A DNA stretch of 64,000 nucleotides from Akanthomyces muscarius (GCF_028009165.1 NW_026611618.1:1550001-1614000), one strand, 5' to 3'. Shown: positions 8,850-20,361, counted from the first letter of the stretch. Notes: generated by a model not told the origin, from the sequence alone. Made by a program: numbers and translations.

Positions 8850-11485
8850 ACGTAGTTTATAAGCGAGTGGGCCACCTAAGCGAGTAGGCCACCTTCTAGG
8901 ACCTTATAATAAAAAATATACTTTAATAAACTAAAATAAAATCTAGTTAATAAAACTTAATTATAATTATCTAAAGAAGTGATTTCTATTACCTTTTTAT
9001 ATATCCTAGAATTATAGCTAATTTTACTATAATTACTATAGCGCTAATAGTGTAGCTTAGGCTATATTAATAGACCCGGACTTTTAGACTTATTATATCT
9101 TCTTTTACCCTTCCCTTATAACTAAGCAGCTAAATTTTTACTAGCCTCTAGAGTAAGAGATCTTTTAGTCTATAAGCGTTTTTTTTTTTATATATTGGCG
9201 CTAAGAAAGTTATATATTTACTACCTCTAGCTTATTAATTTATTCTTATATTAGTACTATCTATTATATTACTTTTATTATATACTTTAATAACTAAGAG
9301 ATATTTATAATAATTTTACTTAAAGAGCTACTCTAATAGATCCTTATCCTTTTTTTAATATATTCTATTTAAGATAGAGCCTTTATTAGGTTATTAGGGG
9401 TTTTTAGAAGTTAGGGAAGTTCTTAACTATTAGCGGTACTAGGAGGTAATAGAGTCTATAACTTTATATTAAGCTATAAAATAATATATTCTAGATTAAA
9501 AGGATAAATCTTAGCGCCTTAAAAACCGCTAAAGATATTTAATTTAGTTATAAAAGCTTTATATACTAAGTAAACTATAAGGAAAAATTCTTCCTTAGTA
9601 ATATAAGTAACCTTAATATATATTAAATTATTAATTATATTATTATATATATATTTTAATAGCTAAAAATAGATAATATCTAATAGTTAGAGTATATATA
9701 ATAAATAAGTAGGTATATATAATATAATTATATTATTTACCTTATAATATAGCTTAAAATCTATAAAGTAATAGCTTTTATACCTATTAAGGATTAATAG
9801 CTTATATTTACTAATTCTTTTAGTCTTTATATATAGATTAAAATACTTAAACTATTCTAAACACTTCTTATTTATAGTCTATCTATTTTTAGTAATAGAA
9901 ATAGCTTAGTTATAAAGTAAAGGGCTATTTTTATACTAAAAGGAGAGGTAGGTTTTACTTATAATAATAATAAATAAAGGAATAATAATACTAACTATAC
10001 TAATACACTCTATTATTATTACCTAAGTATAATTTCCTTATTATATTTTCTAACCTTTTTAATATCTTTCTATACTTATAATAACTATTTTAAATAATAT
10101 TTAGCCTATTATAAAGCCTATCTTATTAAAGTTATAAATCTCCCCCCTTTATATACTATATTTTATAATAGTATTTCTTATAAGTTAAAACTAGTCTTAA
10201 TATTATTTTAGATCTTTATATTAGACTCTTTAATAGTTAATTTAATATAATAAATATATAATAAGTTCTAGGTATTATCTAATAAAGTTTATAGACTAGT
10301 ATCTCCTAACTAGAATATCGTATTTAAGCTCTAGTAGGTAGTTAGTTATAGCTTCTATATTATATAGGTAAGGCAGCTAAGATTATATATCTAGATTAAG
10401 AATATACTAAATAAGGAGATCTTTTTTTTTATTTATTAATTTTTAAGAGTATATTATTATATTAGCTTAACTTAGTTATTCTTATTAATAATATATTAGT
10501 ATTATTTATAACGTGGTTGATAAGCGAGTGGCGTAGATAAGCGAGTGGCGCGTTTTGCCCCACTTATTCTCTAAAAGTAGAATAACTAGATAAATATAAG
10601 AGTAAATTAGCTATATTTATAAATAGAGCTTACTAAGCTATTAAATTACTTATATATAAAGATAAAGTATTTAATATAATTATCTAAATTTATAATAACT
10701 AATTTAATAGTTAGTAGATTTAATTCTTTTTTAAACTCTCTAAAGAATTAATAATTAATTTAGTTTATTAGCTAAGAGACTAAATTATAGTTTATAGTAT
10801 ATTTATAATACCTAATTAACTATAAAACTTCTAAAATAAATATAGTTAATCTTTTTAATAAGTTAAATAAAAAAGACTAAAAATTAGCTTTAAATTTTAA
10901 ATTTCTTTAATAACTTATTAAAACTTTTAATTATATTTTATTTTTAATTATATATAAGTAAAAAGTTATTAATAAAAGCCTATTATAATAAATTTAAAGT
11001 TTTAATTATTTTAAATTAAAGAATATAATTTTTAAAAAGAATTATAAAAAGAATTAAACTTAGTTATTATTAATTATTATATAAGTAGAACTTATTTTAT
11101 TTATAATTAATACTATTTTTCTATAAGGAGTCTAATACCTTATTATACTTTAGTAAAAAGATTAGCTATTTTAACCTTATCTTTATAGAGTTATTTTACT
11201 TTTAGAGAATAAGTGGGGCAAAACGCGCCGCTCGCTTGTCTGCGCCGCTCGCTTGTCTGCGCCGCTCGCTTATCAACCACGTTAGTATATTATAAATATA
11301 AGCCGCGCTCTAAAGTAATAGTATAAGGTCTTTTTTTAAAGCCTTAAGGGTGTTAATAATATCTTTTTTATTTAGAGTTAAAACTATTTTATCTTATTAA
11401 GTTAATAGAGTTTAAATACAGTTAATTAAAAAAAGACGCGAAGTGGCCTACTCGCTTAAGTGGCCCGCTTGCTTGTGAACTACGT
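8850..11485. mobile_element. Decayed DNA transposon with about 47-bp terminal inverted repeats (Tc1/mariner, Fot1/pogo-like size)
   Basis: The left end (8850-8895) begins ACGTAGTTTATAAGCGAGTG and the right end (11441-11485) is its imperfect inverted complement, beginning ACGTAGTTCACAAGCAAGCG when read from the right. Each end carries two copies of an AAGCGAG-type subterminal motif. Both ends abut TA, as expected for TA target-site duplication. Total length is 2.64 kb; subtracting the nested 0.77-kb element leaves about 1.86 kb, the usual size of fungal Fot1/pogo elements. The interior is too A+T-rich and broken to show a transposase. Family assignment rests on ends, TA flanks and size only. 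Confidence 0.65.
10511..11282. mobile_element. Nested TIR element with subterminal tandem repeats (MITE-like)
   Basis: The left end starts ACGTGGTTGATAAGCGAGTG (10511-10530). The inverted complement of the right end (to 11282) starts ACGTGGTTGATAAGCGAGCG. Similarity runs about 75 bp inward to a shared GCCCCACTTATTCTC. The right end has three copies of a 17-bp unit (gcgccgctcgcttgtct) and the left end has two. TA flanks both ends. At 772 bp it is too short for a transposase, so it is a non-autonomous or internally deleted element. It lies wholly inside the larger element. Left-arm differences from the right arm are C-to-T changes (for example GCGCAGACAAG against GCGTAGATAAG), consistent with RIP. 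Confidence 0.7.
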
Positions 11486-11702
11486 TATTTATATTTTAAT
11501 ATAAGTTTTTAAATATATTTTAAGCTATTAATAAACTACTATTATATAACTATACCTACTAAGTAGGTTTCTATAGAATATAATAAGTCACACTTATACT
11601 CTTGATAGAATGCCCTAGGGAATTCCTCTATAACTGTCCTCTGGCTATATTAGTTTCGCGCCTAATGGTATATGTCTGTCTCGATCGATACCTGTCCGGG
11701 GG

Positions 11703-12107
11703 TGTAACGATGGCTTATTTACTAAGTCACAGTAGGTCTGTTTCTTAGAGAGTAAGTCAGGCTGAAGGCTACAGGGTAGCACGGTCTTAAGCAGTAGGCG
11801 ATAAACGGTCGTTAAGAGTAGAACTCTCAATAGTGAAACTATTACTTAGATTGATCAATAGAGATCTAAACTATCTAGACTAGCTACGGTCCTTCCTTAT
11901 ATACTAGTTTACCTCTCTATTGTTTTCCTTGGATCACTGGCTCACCCGCTCCTGTGATCCCTTCATGGCTCACTGGCTCACTCGCTCCAGTGATCCAGTG
12001 AGGTCACGTGACCACAAGGCCCGATCGGGGAGCCTGCAGGCGCCATGAGGTCGTCCTCTTAGGCCGCTTCCCCGGTCGCCTTGCGTCACTTCCCATCGTT
12101 CGTAACA
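11703..12107. mobile_element. Probable solo LTR
   Basis: The 405-bp segment begins TGTAACGATGG and ends CCATCGTTCGTAACA, giving inverted TG...CA ends of the LTR kind (TGTAAC / GTAACA). The five bases on the two sides (ggggg and gcggg) match at four positions, which could be a worn target-site duplication. Inside, GGATCACTGG (11931-11940) and CCAGTGATCC (11987-11996) form inverted arms, and GGTCACGTGACC (12002-12013) is a perfect palindrome. No internal retrotransposon sequence is present. It could also be an unrelated repeat. Confidence 0.45.
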
Positions 12108-12310
12108 GCGGGATCACGATGATGTTTTCTATATACTTACTGGACTCCCTCTAGCTAGAATTCTCTCACAGGAAGAAGGAAAAAAATATATGCTATAGTA
12201 TAGCTCGGGAAAATCATCAACAGCCACAGATAAAGCGCAGGAAGCGTGTTTGCGCCCGAAGGCGGATGTTTGTCGGTATTGATACCCCTCAGCGGGATCA
12301 CGATGATGTT
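12106..12310. repeat. 20-21-bp direct repeat pair bordering the solo LTR
   Basis: AGCGGGATCACGATGATGTT occurs at 12107-12126, directly after the proposed LTR end, and again at 12291-12310. The copies are 184 bp apart and identical. They may mark a short duplication associated with insertion of the LTR or a neighbouring repeat. Confidence 0.6.
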
Positions 12311-13175
12311 GGCTGGATTACCGCGTCTGTAACCGCGGTTCCGTCAACAACTTTTATCGCTTGGTCTTCATACGGGGACCAACGGGAGCCCTTTTGTCAT
12401 CGGTGGTAGCGTGCTACCAAAATATGCGAGAAGGTCAACCTCTTGCAGCAGCCACACCGAAGTCTGGCGCCCTCCGATGTGGCCAATTGTCAAGACATCG
12501 CACCTGGCTACTGGTCAGCCACCCAGCAGCAAGGTGAGCTATAGACAAGCTGCTCAGGGTATAATCTCTGTGCCAGCAGCGCCTTCAAGGTCTGGCACCC
12601 GGCCACCTACAAACCACGAAGTTTTTGTTATTCTATTTCACTCATGGGCCTTCTTGCACACAGGATGGACAACCCAATGGTTCAGTCGAACGGACCTTGC
12701 CTTCACCCTATGCCATATATCGAGGTTTTGCAGCTCGTCTTTCCACGTTGTCATCTCTGAAAGGTGCATAGCCACCATTTTTATGCGCGTAGTCCCGTTC
12801 CGTCTCTGGTAGGTGTCACTGAGCCCTCCTCCTCATGAATCTATGGTGGTACGTCCACTTTGTCATCGGCCTAAGAAAAATAGGTAATATTTTTGCCTGC
12901 CTACATAGTGCTATAACTTGAGTGTGTGACCCCTCCACTCTAAATTGGGCAGCCACTATTGGGCACCCATCATTCACTGAAACGCGACCTCACATGACAC
13001 ATCACGTGACCCCGTGTTCTGCGTTTTCCACTTAAAACGCGGTCCAACGCGCTGCCGCGGCTCCCACTCTTCCCTTCTACACAGTCTGATACGCCTTTCA
13101 GCAACCACCGCTGTCTAAGATATAGTATCAAGCTGTGTGTTTAGGTTTCGCATTATTGTTCACAGAGACGTGACA
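12311..13175. other. Intergenic region without recognisable gene
   Basis: GC content returns to normal here. Open frames in this stretch lack any family motif or intron structure. Nothing functional was recognised. Confidence 0.5.
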
Positions 13176-13790
13176 ATGACGAATGTACGACGATCGATGC
13201 GGCGACGTGAGGGTCCCATGAAACGTGTGTTCACGTCTCCTGGCGGGGGTGTCGAAATCCCGGCTGGTAGAGAGCAGACCTTCGTTTTGGATGGACCGCA
13301 TACAAGTAACTGGGACGAGGTAACGCGTCTCAGGGGAAGTTTGACCAGTGTATGGGCTGAAGTTGACATGAAGAGGAAGAGCAAGGATACTGAAAGTGAG
13401 GCAATCGTGCGCGCCGGCCTGACCCGTCTGTCTGGTGCAGACAAGGATCTCGTGAAAGGTTCGTTCTTCAAAAAGAACATGGATGCGGAGAATGTGCTGC
13501 TGCCTGTGACTCTGGACGGGTCCAACAGGAAGCGGCTGCATGGCGCTGTAGATGGTTTGCCTGGAACAATCAGTTATTTGGGGAATGAGACTCCTGGCAT
13601 TGGCCTCTTGGTGGCGAGCGCCACGCAAACTATCAGACTTGGTTGGTATGGCCCGATCAGCAGTAGAGGGGGAGTGAGATTCACTCGAAAGCGAAGTTGC
13701 AAGGCGGCTATGATTCTTACCATTCAGGCTCCGAACGACACAAGTGTGATTTTGAAGGGAGTCACAATTTCTGTGTACGGTACGGGCTAG
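13176..13790 (+). CDS. Hypothetical protein (possible orphan)
   Basis: A 204-residue open frame beginning at the ATG at 13176 (MTNVRRSMRRREG). The N-terminus is Arg-rich, and most of the rest alternates hydrophobic and polar residues as in a beta-sheet protein (for example VFTSPGGGVEIPAGREQ and VILKGVTISVYGTG). There is no signal peptide, transmembrane segment or recognised domain. It lies next to the transposon-rich island, a usual setting for lineage-specific genes. A 334-residue frame on the other strand overlaps it fully; that frame has a low-complexity, Ser/His/Cys-scattered composition and looks like a shadow. The plus-strand reading is preferred but is not certain to be a gene. Confidence 0.4.
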   Translation: MTNVRRSMRRREGPMKRVFTSPGGGVEIPAGREQTFVLDGPHTSNWDEVTRLRGSLTSVWAEVDMKRKSKDTESEAIVRAGLTRLSGADKDLVKGSFFKKNMDAENVLLPVTLDGSNRKRLHGAVDGLPGTISYLGNETPGIGLLVASATQTIRLGWYGPISSRGGVRFTRKRSCKAAMILTIQAPNDTSVILKGVTISVYGTG

Positions 13791-15908
13791 GTATTTCGAC
13801 TTTGACGGCTTTAGATGAGTGGGAGAGGGAGAGAGAGCGCGAGAGGAAATGAGTGAGAGAAAAAGAGTCGGCGCGAGGATGAGGTAGAGATAGTGAGGGA
13901 AAAAACTAAACAGGAAAAAAAACGTGAAAAAACAAAGTAACTTGCATAACGACCTAAACGATGCTAACCAATCTGTACCAGTACTGTGATCAGCCAGTTG
14001 ATACGAAAGCATACAATTTTGGAACCACAGGCGAGCCTTGCTCCAGTGGGAGCGGGCGCAGTAATAGCAGCAGATAGTTATCATGGTCTGGCTTCGTCGG
14101 TTTTTACAACCTACACAGTGGTTCGGCACCACTAAAATGCACTATCACTTGAAATTGCACTGGCTGCAGCCCTGATTTGTGGTTGAGCGTGCGATCTAGC
14201 GTATGGCTGGCCAAGTCCGCAACAAAACAGACGCGCAATCAGCCTTCATTCCGCCTACCTAAACCTCCAAGCGATAATTCAACATAAATACAGAATTCGA
14301 AGAGAAACTACTGGTAGTCTTTAATGCCAGTCACATATTCCTGCTCCCATGTGCGTAGCTCGAAACAATCTGCAGGCGCATCGTCAACATCTGACCTCGA
14401 TTGCGTGGTGGCGATGAGACGGTTGCCTCGTCCGGCGTTCAGCGCTGCAGCCGATCCGTCGCGTGGCTGCTCTTGTTCCTCCGCATCTTGCTCTACATAG
14501 CTCTTTCAGCTGACACATGATAGAGCTATTGGGTGTCACCTGTACAAGGATCTCGTCCTCCCTCTTCAGCTCATGTAGCGTAATGTAAGCTATGTGACAC
14601 TTTTTACTATCACAAAAAATTGCCCCGTTGGCACTGCGCCGGGGAAGATTACAAAACAGGTACTGCTAGGGCACGAACGGGGGGCCGTTATGAAGGCACC
14701 GGTAACTTATTTGAGGCGCAACTCCAAGAGGTAGCAATAATTCTTCCACCTTGTCGCTATAATATGCATTATTCGGTGACTTAAGCCTTCCGCGCCAAGC
14801 TGCTCGCAGGCGCACAATTGGCCGAAGTTAGTGAATCTGCCCGTTCAAGTTAAAAAGCAGTGGAGCTCGCTAAAACCTCCTACTCCCCTTCTGTCAAAGG
14901 GATAAGCAGTGCGGATGTTTGGTTTGTTAAGGGAATAAGTAATTACGTCTAAAGAATGTCCGGAAAGCAGTTCAAATTCCATTCCACTAATAAAGCGTAC
15001 TCAGTCCGCCGATAACCGACTGCCGATTGCCCGTCGTCGACCGCCCACTGGTGTATGTACTTCTATATCATGTGTAACTTGGCCCTTGACTAGCAAAAAC
15101 TAGCCTGACAAACTGACAACAGATTCAAGCGACTGACAAGGTTTTCGCCCACAGACAGGCAGCTGTTTCAGCGCGTAGTGGCGCGCCGCCCAGTGTCATC
15201 TCCACCGATGGGCAACGGGCCGCTACAGGTCAAGCCGTAGCATGGATCAAGGCTCGACGAAGGTGGGACGAAGCCGACGCATGACGCCAAACCTAGTATG
15301 GAGCGGGCGGGCGTGGGCGTTCTGCAACCTCGCCGACGGAAAATGAAGCGACCCAGATCTCGCATGCAGGGAGCGGGCGCACTGGGGTAGCCTGGCCTGA
15401 TCCTCCTCCTCCCTTGCCGCGATAGGATAGGCTGGTGTCCTTCCCAGCGCCCAAGCCTCGCTGGCTTGATCCAAGCAAACATAACTAGGTAGCAATCACG
15501 TGCGGTCATCTCTACGCAAGTCAAGCGGGTTTAGCAACGAAAGAAGGCTGGGTAACAACCTTGACCAACCTCTCTATCTGCCCTATTGTCTCTTTTGTTT
15601 CATTTCCTTCAGTGTGGGAGTCACAGACCCCTCAGGCCGGGCGCATCCTCTTGCAGGAGGGAGAGCTCCATTGTTATACGTTTATTCCTACAGCGGCCGT
15701 GTAAGCCACTCCATCGGCGACCCCGGGGGCGCCGCACGCCTTGCTTTTGGGGGAGGGGTGGGCTGGTCCATCTTGCTTGCTACCCGTTCGGTCTGGGTTG
15801 CAAAGGGCTTGCGCCGGGCGTCGGAGTACACGCGTGTGCCCTTTACAACATCCGAAAAAAAGAAAAGCCGTCGCGTTTATCAAAACCTTCATCGGCGGAT
15901 GAAAAGCC
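13791..15908. other. Intergenic region upstream of the phosphodiesterase gene
   Basis: About 2.1 kb with no convincing gene. A GA-rich low-complexity tract runs from about 13813 to 13880. Short frames near 15170-15900 are GC-rich, mutually overlapping and without motifs. The right part presumably holds the phosphodiesterase promoter and 5' leader. Confidence 0.5.
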
Positions 15909-17683
15909 ATGGCAGACCAAGCCAGTCCGTCGCTGCAGGTGATTGTCCTGGTGAGTTACTGCCCCCCCCCCCGGTTGATGGGATTATTTGCGTGTTGGCT
16001 GGGCGCGGAGTGAATGTAACGGCGGGTGTTGCCTAGCGCCCTTGTTATTAATCTGGAGATTGAAGCCCGGCCAGAGAATCAACAACGGTGTTCATTTCTT
16101 TTGAAGAGTAGACTGTGGATTGTGAATGCTGACGCTGTTCGCAATAGGGCTCCGGAGGCGGACCGCAAGAGTCCAATGTCACGGCATTTCTCGTCCGCTC
16201 AATCGAGCAAGACTGGCGCAAGGGCTCCCTCGTCGCCGTCGACGCTGGCGTGCACCTGTCGGCCATCACCCGCCTCATCGAGGAGGCGACGCCGTCACCG
16301 ACGCCCACGCCTCCCTTCACGCTGACCTCGGGCCCTTTTGCAGGCCTGCGGCTGCCGCATAGCACAGCGTCGGCCAATGCCGCCCACGTCACACGGACGC
16401 TCGTGGACACGTACCTCATTACACACCCTCACCTAGACCACATCTCGGGCTTCGTTATCAACACCGCGGGGCTGCCGGGCACGCGGCCCAAGAAGCTCGC
16501 GGCGCTGCCCAGCACCATCCAGGCGTTCAAGACGCACATCTTCAACAACGTCATTTGGCCCAATCTGAGCGACGAGAACAACGGCGCGGGCCTGCTCACG
16601 TACCTGCGACTGATGGAGGGTGGCAGCCCCGCGCTCGGCGACGGCGAGGGCAAGGGGTACCTCGAGGTCTGCGAGGGCCTGCAGGTCAAGACGTGGAGCG
16701 TCAGCCACGGCCACTGTCTCGAAAAGCACAGCCATCGCGGGTCGACGGCCTCGAACCCCTCGACGCGGTACGGCAGCCACGATGCCTCTTCCGGGAACTT
16801 CAACTACACGCCGCGGCGGGACACGTACGGCACGCCGCACATGCAGCAGCCCATGTCGCGGGCGCACTCGCTTGTGAACCAGAGCTTCACGAGCGGCTCG
16901 TCGCCGCGCCAGCCCAACGAGACGGGGGAGCAGGGCGTGTGCGTCTACGATTCGAGCGCCTACTTCATCCAGGAGCAGACGACGCGGCGCGAGATTCTCA
17001 TCTTTGGCGACGTCGAGCCCGACAGCGTGTCGCTGAGCCCGCGCAACCTGCACATCTGGCAGGAGGCGGCGCCCAAGATTGCCGCGGGCGCCCTGACGGC
17101 CGTCTTCATCGAGTGCAGCTACGACGACGCGCAGGGCAACGACCGCCTCTACGGCCACCTCAAGCCCGTGTTCGTCATGGAGGAGCTCCGCGCGCTCGCC
17201 GCCGAGGTCGACGTCGCGCGGAAGCTGCGCGCGCTGGAGCTGTCCAGGAAGAAGCGCAAGCGCCTGAGCGTCTCCGAGGAAGGTCAGCGCGACCGCAGAC
17301 GGACCTCGGCGGCGCGCAGCAGCGCTGCTGTAGAGGACCCCGTGTCGCCCAAGTCGCTGAGGCCAAGCCTACGGTCAACGGGGGATGTGGCGATGAGGAC
17401 GACGAGCGAGGGGCCGAGCACGCCGCATCTTGCGACGCCGACAGAGGAGCTGTCGCTGCACGATGCGGATATTGGGGCGATGGCTCTGCCACCGGCGGCC
17501 GCGTCGGCGCCGTCGCGGCCGCTGAAAGGGCTCAAGGTTGTTATTATACACGTCAAGGAGACGTTGTCTGATGGGCCGGTGCCAGGGGATGTGATCCTGG
17601 AGCAGCTGCAGGAATACGAGGAGGAGGCGCAGCTAGGGTGCGAATTCATCGTATCCAAGTCGGGACAGTCGTTTTATTTGTAG
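15909..17683 (+). CDS. PDE1: Class II (low-affinity) 3',5'-cyclic-nucleotide phosphodiesterase
   Basis: Two exons, 15909-15950 and 16148-17683, joined in phase 0 across a 197-bp intron with a GTGAGT donor. The mature protein is about 525 residues. Exon 1 gives MADQASPSLQVIVL and exon 2 continues GSGGGPQESNVTAFLVRS, the conserved start of the class II phosphodiesterase fold. The metal-binding signature of the family, HPHLDHISGFVINTAG, is intact, followed by SVSHGHCLEK and ILIFGDVEPDSVS. The enzyme hydrolyses cAMP to AMP and tunes protein-kinase-A signalling in the cytoplasm. Between residues about 190 and 280 is a low-complexity insert, and the region at about 370-450 is charged and Ser/Thr-rich, as is common in filamentous-fungal members. 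The sequence is GC-rich and looks intact. The identification is secure. Confidence 0.93.
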
Positions 17684-17969
17684 CGCGGGGAGAGATACCA
17701 GGACTGCGGATTGCTTTTGTCGGGTTCATTGGATATCATGCACGAGTTGGACAATGTTGGCCATAATTCAAACGTCTATAGGGAACATCTTCTGGCTATC
17801 CTTTTAGGGGGGGGGGGTTATGATGATCTTTTGGCGTATTATTGTTTGTTTGGGAATGTCTATGTCTGAAATCTGGGCGGCACTCTATCTATTTTGAAAT
17901 CATGAGTACATCTCCATCATTTTTGCTTCCTCTTGATTATTTTTTCTCAAGGCCTCTTTTTGGCATACT

Positions 17970-18893
17970 TTAAGCCTTGCGCTCGGGTAGCTTCTCGTAG
18001 CCTTCCAGGCCGCCGACGTCCTCGTTGAACTTGGGACGAGTGAGCTCCAGGCCCTGCGTGGTGCGAGAGTAGGTGATGCCACCGAGACGACCCATGGGGC
18101 GCAGAATCTGAGGGAATCAGGTCAGCATCACGAGAACGATATTCAGAGTCGCGGGAGCTCGTCCACTTACTGCAGGATCAACAATGTTCTTTTCGTCGTT
18201 GAGCGCGTCCTCGCGCACCCAGAATCGCGTGCCCTCGACAAAGACCGTGGTGCCAGACTTCTTCCCCGGCTTGGAGCGGCTGTCCCACTCACGGAAGGAA
18301 TCCAGCTTGGCCTCGACACTAAAGACAGCTTCTTTCACACGCGCGCACTTTACCGTCTCGCAGGAATAATCCGGGGTCAGGCCGCTGACGCGCCACTCGT
18401 CGGCGCCAAACGGCGCGTCCACGCTCGTCGAGTTGGCCGCCTCGAGGAACGTCTCGGAGATGATGTTGATGACGCACTCTTTCGAGTCGAGCAGGTTCTT
18501 GAGCGTGTCCTTGGCCTCGGCGACGCTCGACGAGAAGCCAATCATGAAGACGGGCGGGTCGTGGGTGACGACGTTGAAGTAGCTAAAGGGCGCGAGGTTG
18601 GTGACGCGGCCGTCGGCGCTGCGCGTGCTCACAAAGGCAATGGGCCGCGGGGTGATGGCCGAGATGAGCAGCTTGTAGTTGAAGCCCGCGGGGCGGTCGC
18701 CGGCGTGCGGATCGATGGCGACGTGCGGACGGGCCGCGCCGGCGTCGGCGAGGGCGTTGCGGCCGCGGCCAAAGGACCACTCCGGGTCGGCCGTCTTGGT
18801 GTAGTGGAAGCGCTGGTCGGCCTCCCAGCCGGGGCGCGAGGCCTCGACCTTTTTGAAGTCGGGGTGCGGGTTCCGGTTGATGCTGTCGCCCAT
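17970..18893 (-). CDS. Flavin reductase-like (FMN-binding split-barrel) protein
   Basis: Two exons, 18171-18893 and 17970-18107, joined in phase 0 over a 63-bp intron. The protein is about 286 residues from MGDSINRN. The core has KLLISAITPRPIAFVST, NLAPFSYFN and DPPVFMIGFSSS, typical of the DIM6/NTAB flavoprotein oxygenase or flavin reductase family that binds FMN in a split barrel. The last exon supplies LRPMGRLGGITYSRT, also conserved. An in-frame extension to an ATG near 18980 adds MHRARLFSPTSFRLTPP and RRPFSV, an Arg/Ser-rich stretch that could serve as a mitochondrial presequence, so a longer isoform is possible. The substrate is unknown. It may pass reduced flavin to another enzyme or act as an oxidoreductase itself. 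Confidence 0.85.
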
Positions 18894-20124
18894 GGTGACG
18901 GAGAAGGGCCGGCGAAGATGAGGTGAAGACGGTGGTGTGAGACGGAATGAGGTGGGAGAGAAGAGACGGGCACGGTGCATAGAGAGCGTGCAAAGTTTCA
19001 AGTAGGTTAACAAAGGGAGGGTTGCTTTGGAATTGGGTGACAAGAGAAAAAGGGCGCGTCTTATAAAGAACTTATAAAGCGATTAGATGTCCCGCGGCTC
19101 TGTGTGTGGTTCCGTCATCGCGCGGGCGTCCGCTCGGGTTGCAGCCCGGACGAAGGCCAGGAACCCCGCCATATTGGTGGTGGGGGTGGGCAATGATAAA
19201 CGTCATTCGTTTTGACTTGTACATTACAGTGATGACAAATTCATTTTGCTGCATAGTGGCCTTCTATGAATATAGACTCTCCTTGATTCGGTATTTGCCA
19301 TTTACCACTATCTTGACTGTGATTTACAGAATTCGGGGCGTACCTAGCGATGTTTCTCGTCCGACTTCTGCCGTTCCGAGCGGGTCGTGATGGGATTGGT
19401 CAAAATCGATGTTAGGGAGCGAGGACATCTCTGGGCACTGCAAGATTTAAATTCGTGGCGTTCCTGGTCTCTTTAGTAGAGTTTCTAGAATTCCGCTAAA
19501 ATACGGGGTGTAGGAACTCTTGTGCCTTGTCGTCGCTTATCCCCGTTCTGCTGCTCCCAGAAACCGTTGCGCCGACACAGTAAGAAGCGCTCCCCCCATA
19601 CTAAACTACACACACTCTCCTTCTTTTCATCTACGGGTGTGCACAGCACCAGACTCGGGCTAGTCCCGTCTTGTAACCGATTCCCGCCCAACACACAGCT
19701 CACCACCGGATTTCAGAAGCATCACGCGAGCCAGCCAAAACCATACCGGCTTATTCTCTGCACATGTCACCCATCTCACCTTGGTGTGCCGTCCAGTGAC
19801 GGGATTGGTCAGGGTCTGCACTGTCACTGAGATCTCCCGTTACGAATGCGGGGAACATCACTAAGATGGCCGGATGGATGGGTGGCGCTTCTTTTTGGCG
19901 TGGCCCAATACTTGGGGTCTGGCCATGGTAAGCTTACAACTATAAAGGCAGCAGTATCGACGAGAAAAGAGGAAGAGGTCTTACCATCATTCTACCAGTT
20001 TCATCTGCTTTGTACTTGATATATTATAACATTGTGCCGCAGAACCGGCTCGCCAAAGTCACAAATAGCCACTTATACAAACTTTCAAGAACTACAAACC
20101 GCCCGGCGCAGAATACACACAACG
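18894..20124. other. Intergenic region
   Basis: Apart from the possible upstream extension of the flavin reductase gene to about 18980 or 19043, no gene was recognised. The short frames present have no motif. Confidence 0.5.
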
Positions 20125-20361
20125 ATGCCGCCCGCTAAACTCTCTACCGCCTCCCCTGCCTTTATGCTTCTCGGGGGTGTTTCTTCGCTCCCTAGCGGAA
20201 CTCTTGTCCGTGGTCTCCTCAACAAACCCAAAGCCACGCCGCCGCGCTTCCGCGACGTCGAGGCCGAGTGGGACTATTTCCAGCTCCGAACGTATGGCGT
20301 CGGCATCCCAGAGCGTGCGTCCAAAATGAAACGCCGCAGCGAAGCTAGCGATCGCGCTTGA
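20125..20361 (+). CDS. Small hypothetical protein (78 aa)
   Basis: The open frame starts MPPAKLSTASPAFMLLGG and ends in a basic tail (KMKRRSEASDRA). A short hydrophobic stretch (about 12-25) is followed by charged sequence with WDYFQLRTYG. The reading has good codon balance and a distinct aromatic-rich segment, which favours a real small protein, but no family is recognised. It could be a small mitochondrial or membrane-associated protein. Confidence 0.4.
   Translation: MPPAKLSTASPAFMLLGGVSSLPSGTLVRGLLNKPKATPPRFRDVEAEWDYFQLRTYGVGIPERASKMKRRSEASDRA

Larger units (their letters stand above)
7600..11590. repeat. A+T-rich, RIP-like degraded repeat island
   Basis: Almost 4 kb consists largely of TA, TTA and ATA steps with scarcely any C or G, in sharp contrast to the GC-balanced genes on both sides. 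No open frame of significant length survives. Small islands of normal composition remain near 8160-8510 and at the transposon ends. Such composition is the usual result of C-to-T repeat-induced point mutation in filamentous ascomycetes. Comparison of the inner transposon's two ends shows C-to-T changes directly (see nested element). Confidence 0.85.

Noticed and set aside
12411..12812. 133-residue plus-strand frame
   Set aside because: No motif, signal peptide or intron structure; Ser/His/Phe-rich and adjacent to repeat debris.
13128..14132. 334-residue frame on the minus strand
   Set aside because: It overlaps the plus-strand frame at 13176-13790, has low-complexity SFF/LFF stretches and a Ser/His-rich scatter without any domain. 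It includes the complement of a GA-rich repeat.
15168..16036. Several overlapping frames upstream of the phosphodiesterase
   Set aside because: They contradict one another on both strands, have no domain and overlap the first exon and intron of the phosphodiesterase gene.
16433..17571. Long frames (241 and 338 residues) on both strands over the phosphodiesterase gene
   Set aside because: They are shadows in GC-rich sequence; only the 15909-17683 reading carries the conserved phosphodiesterase motifs.
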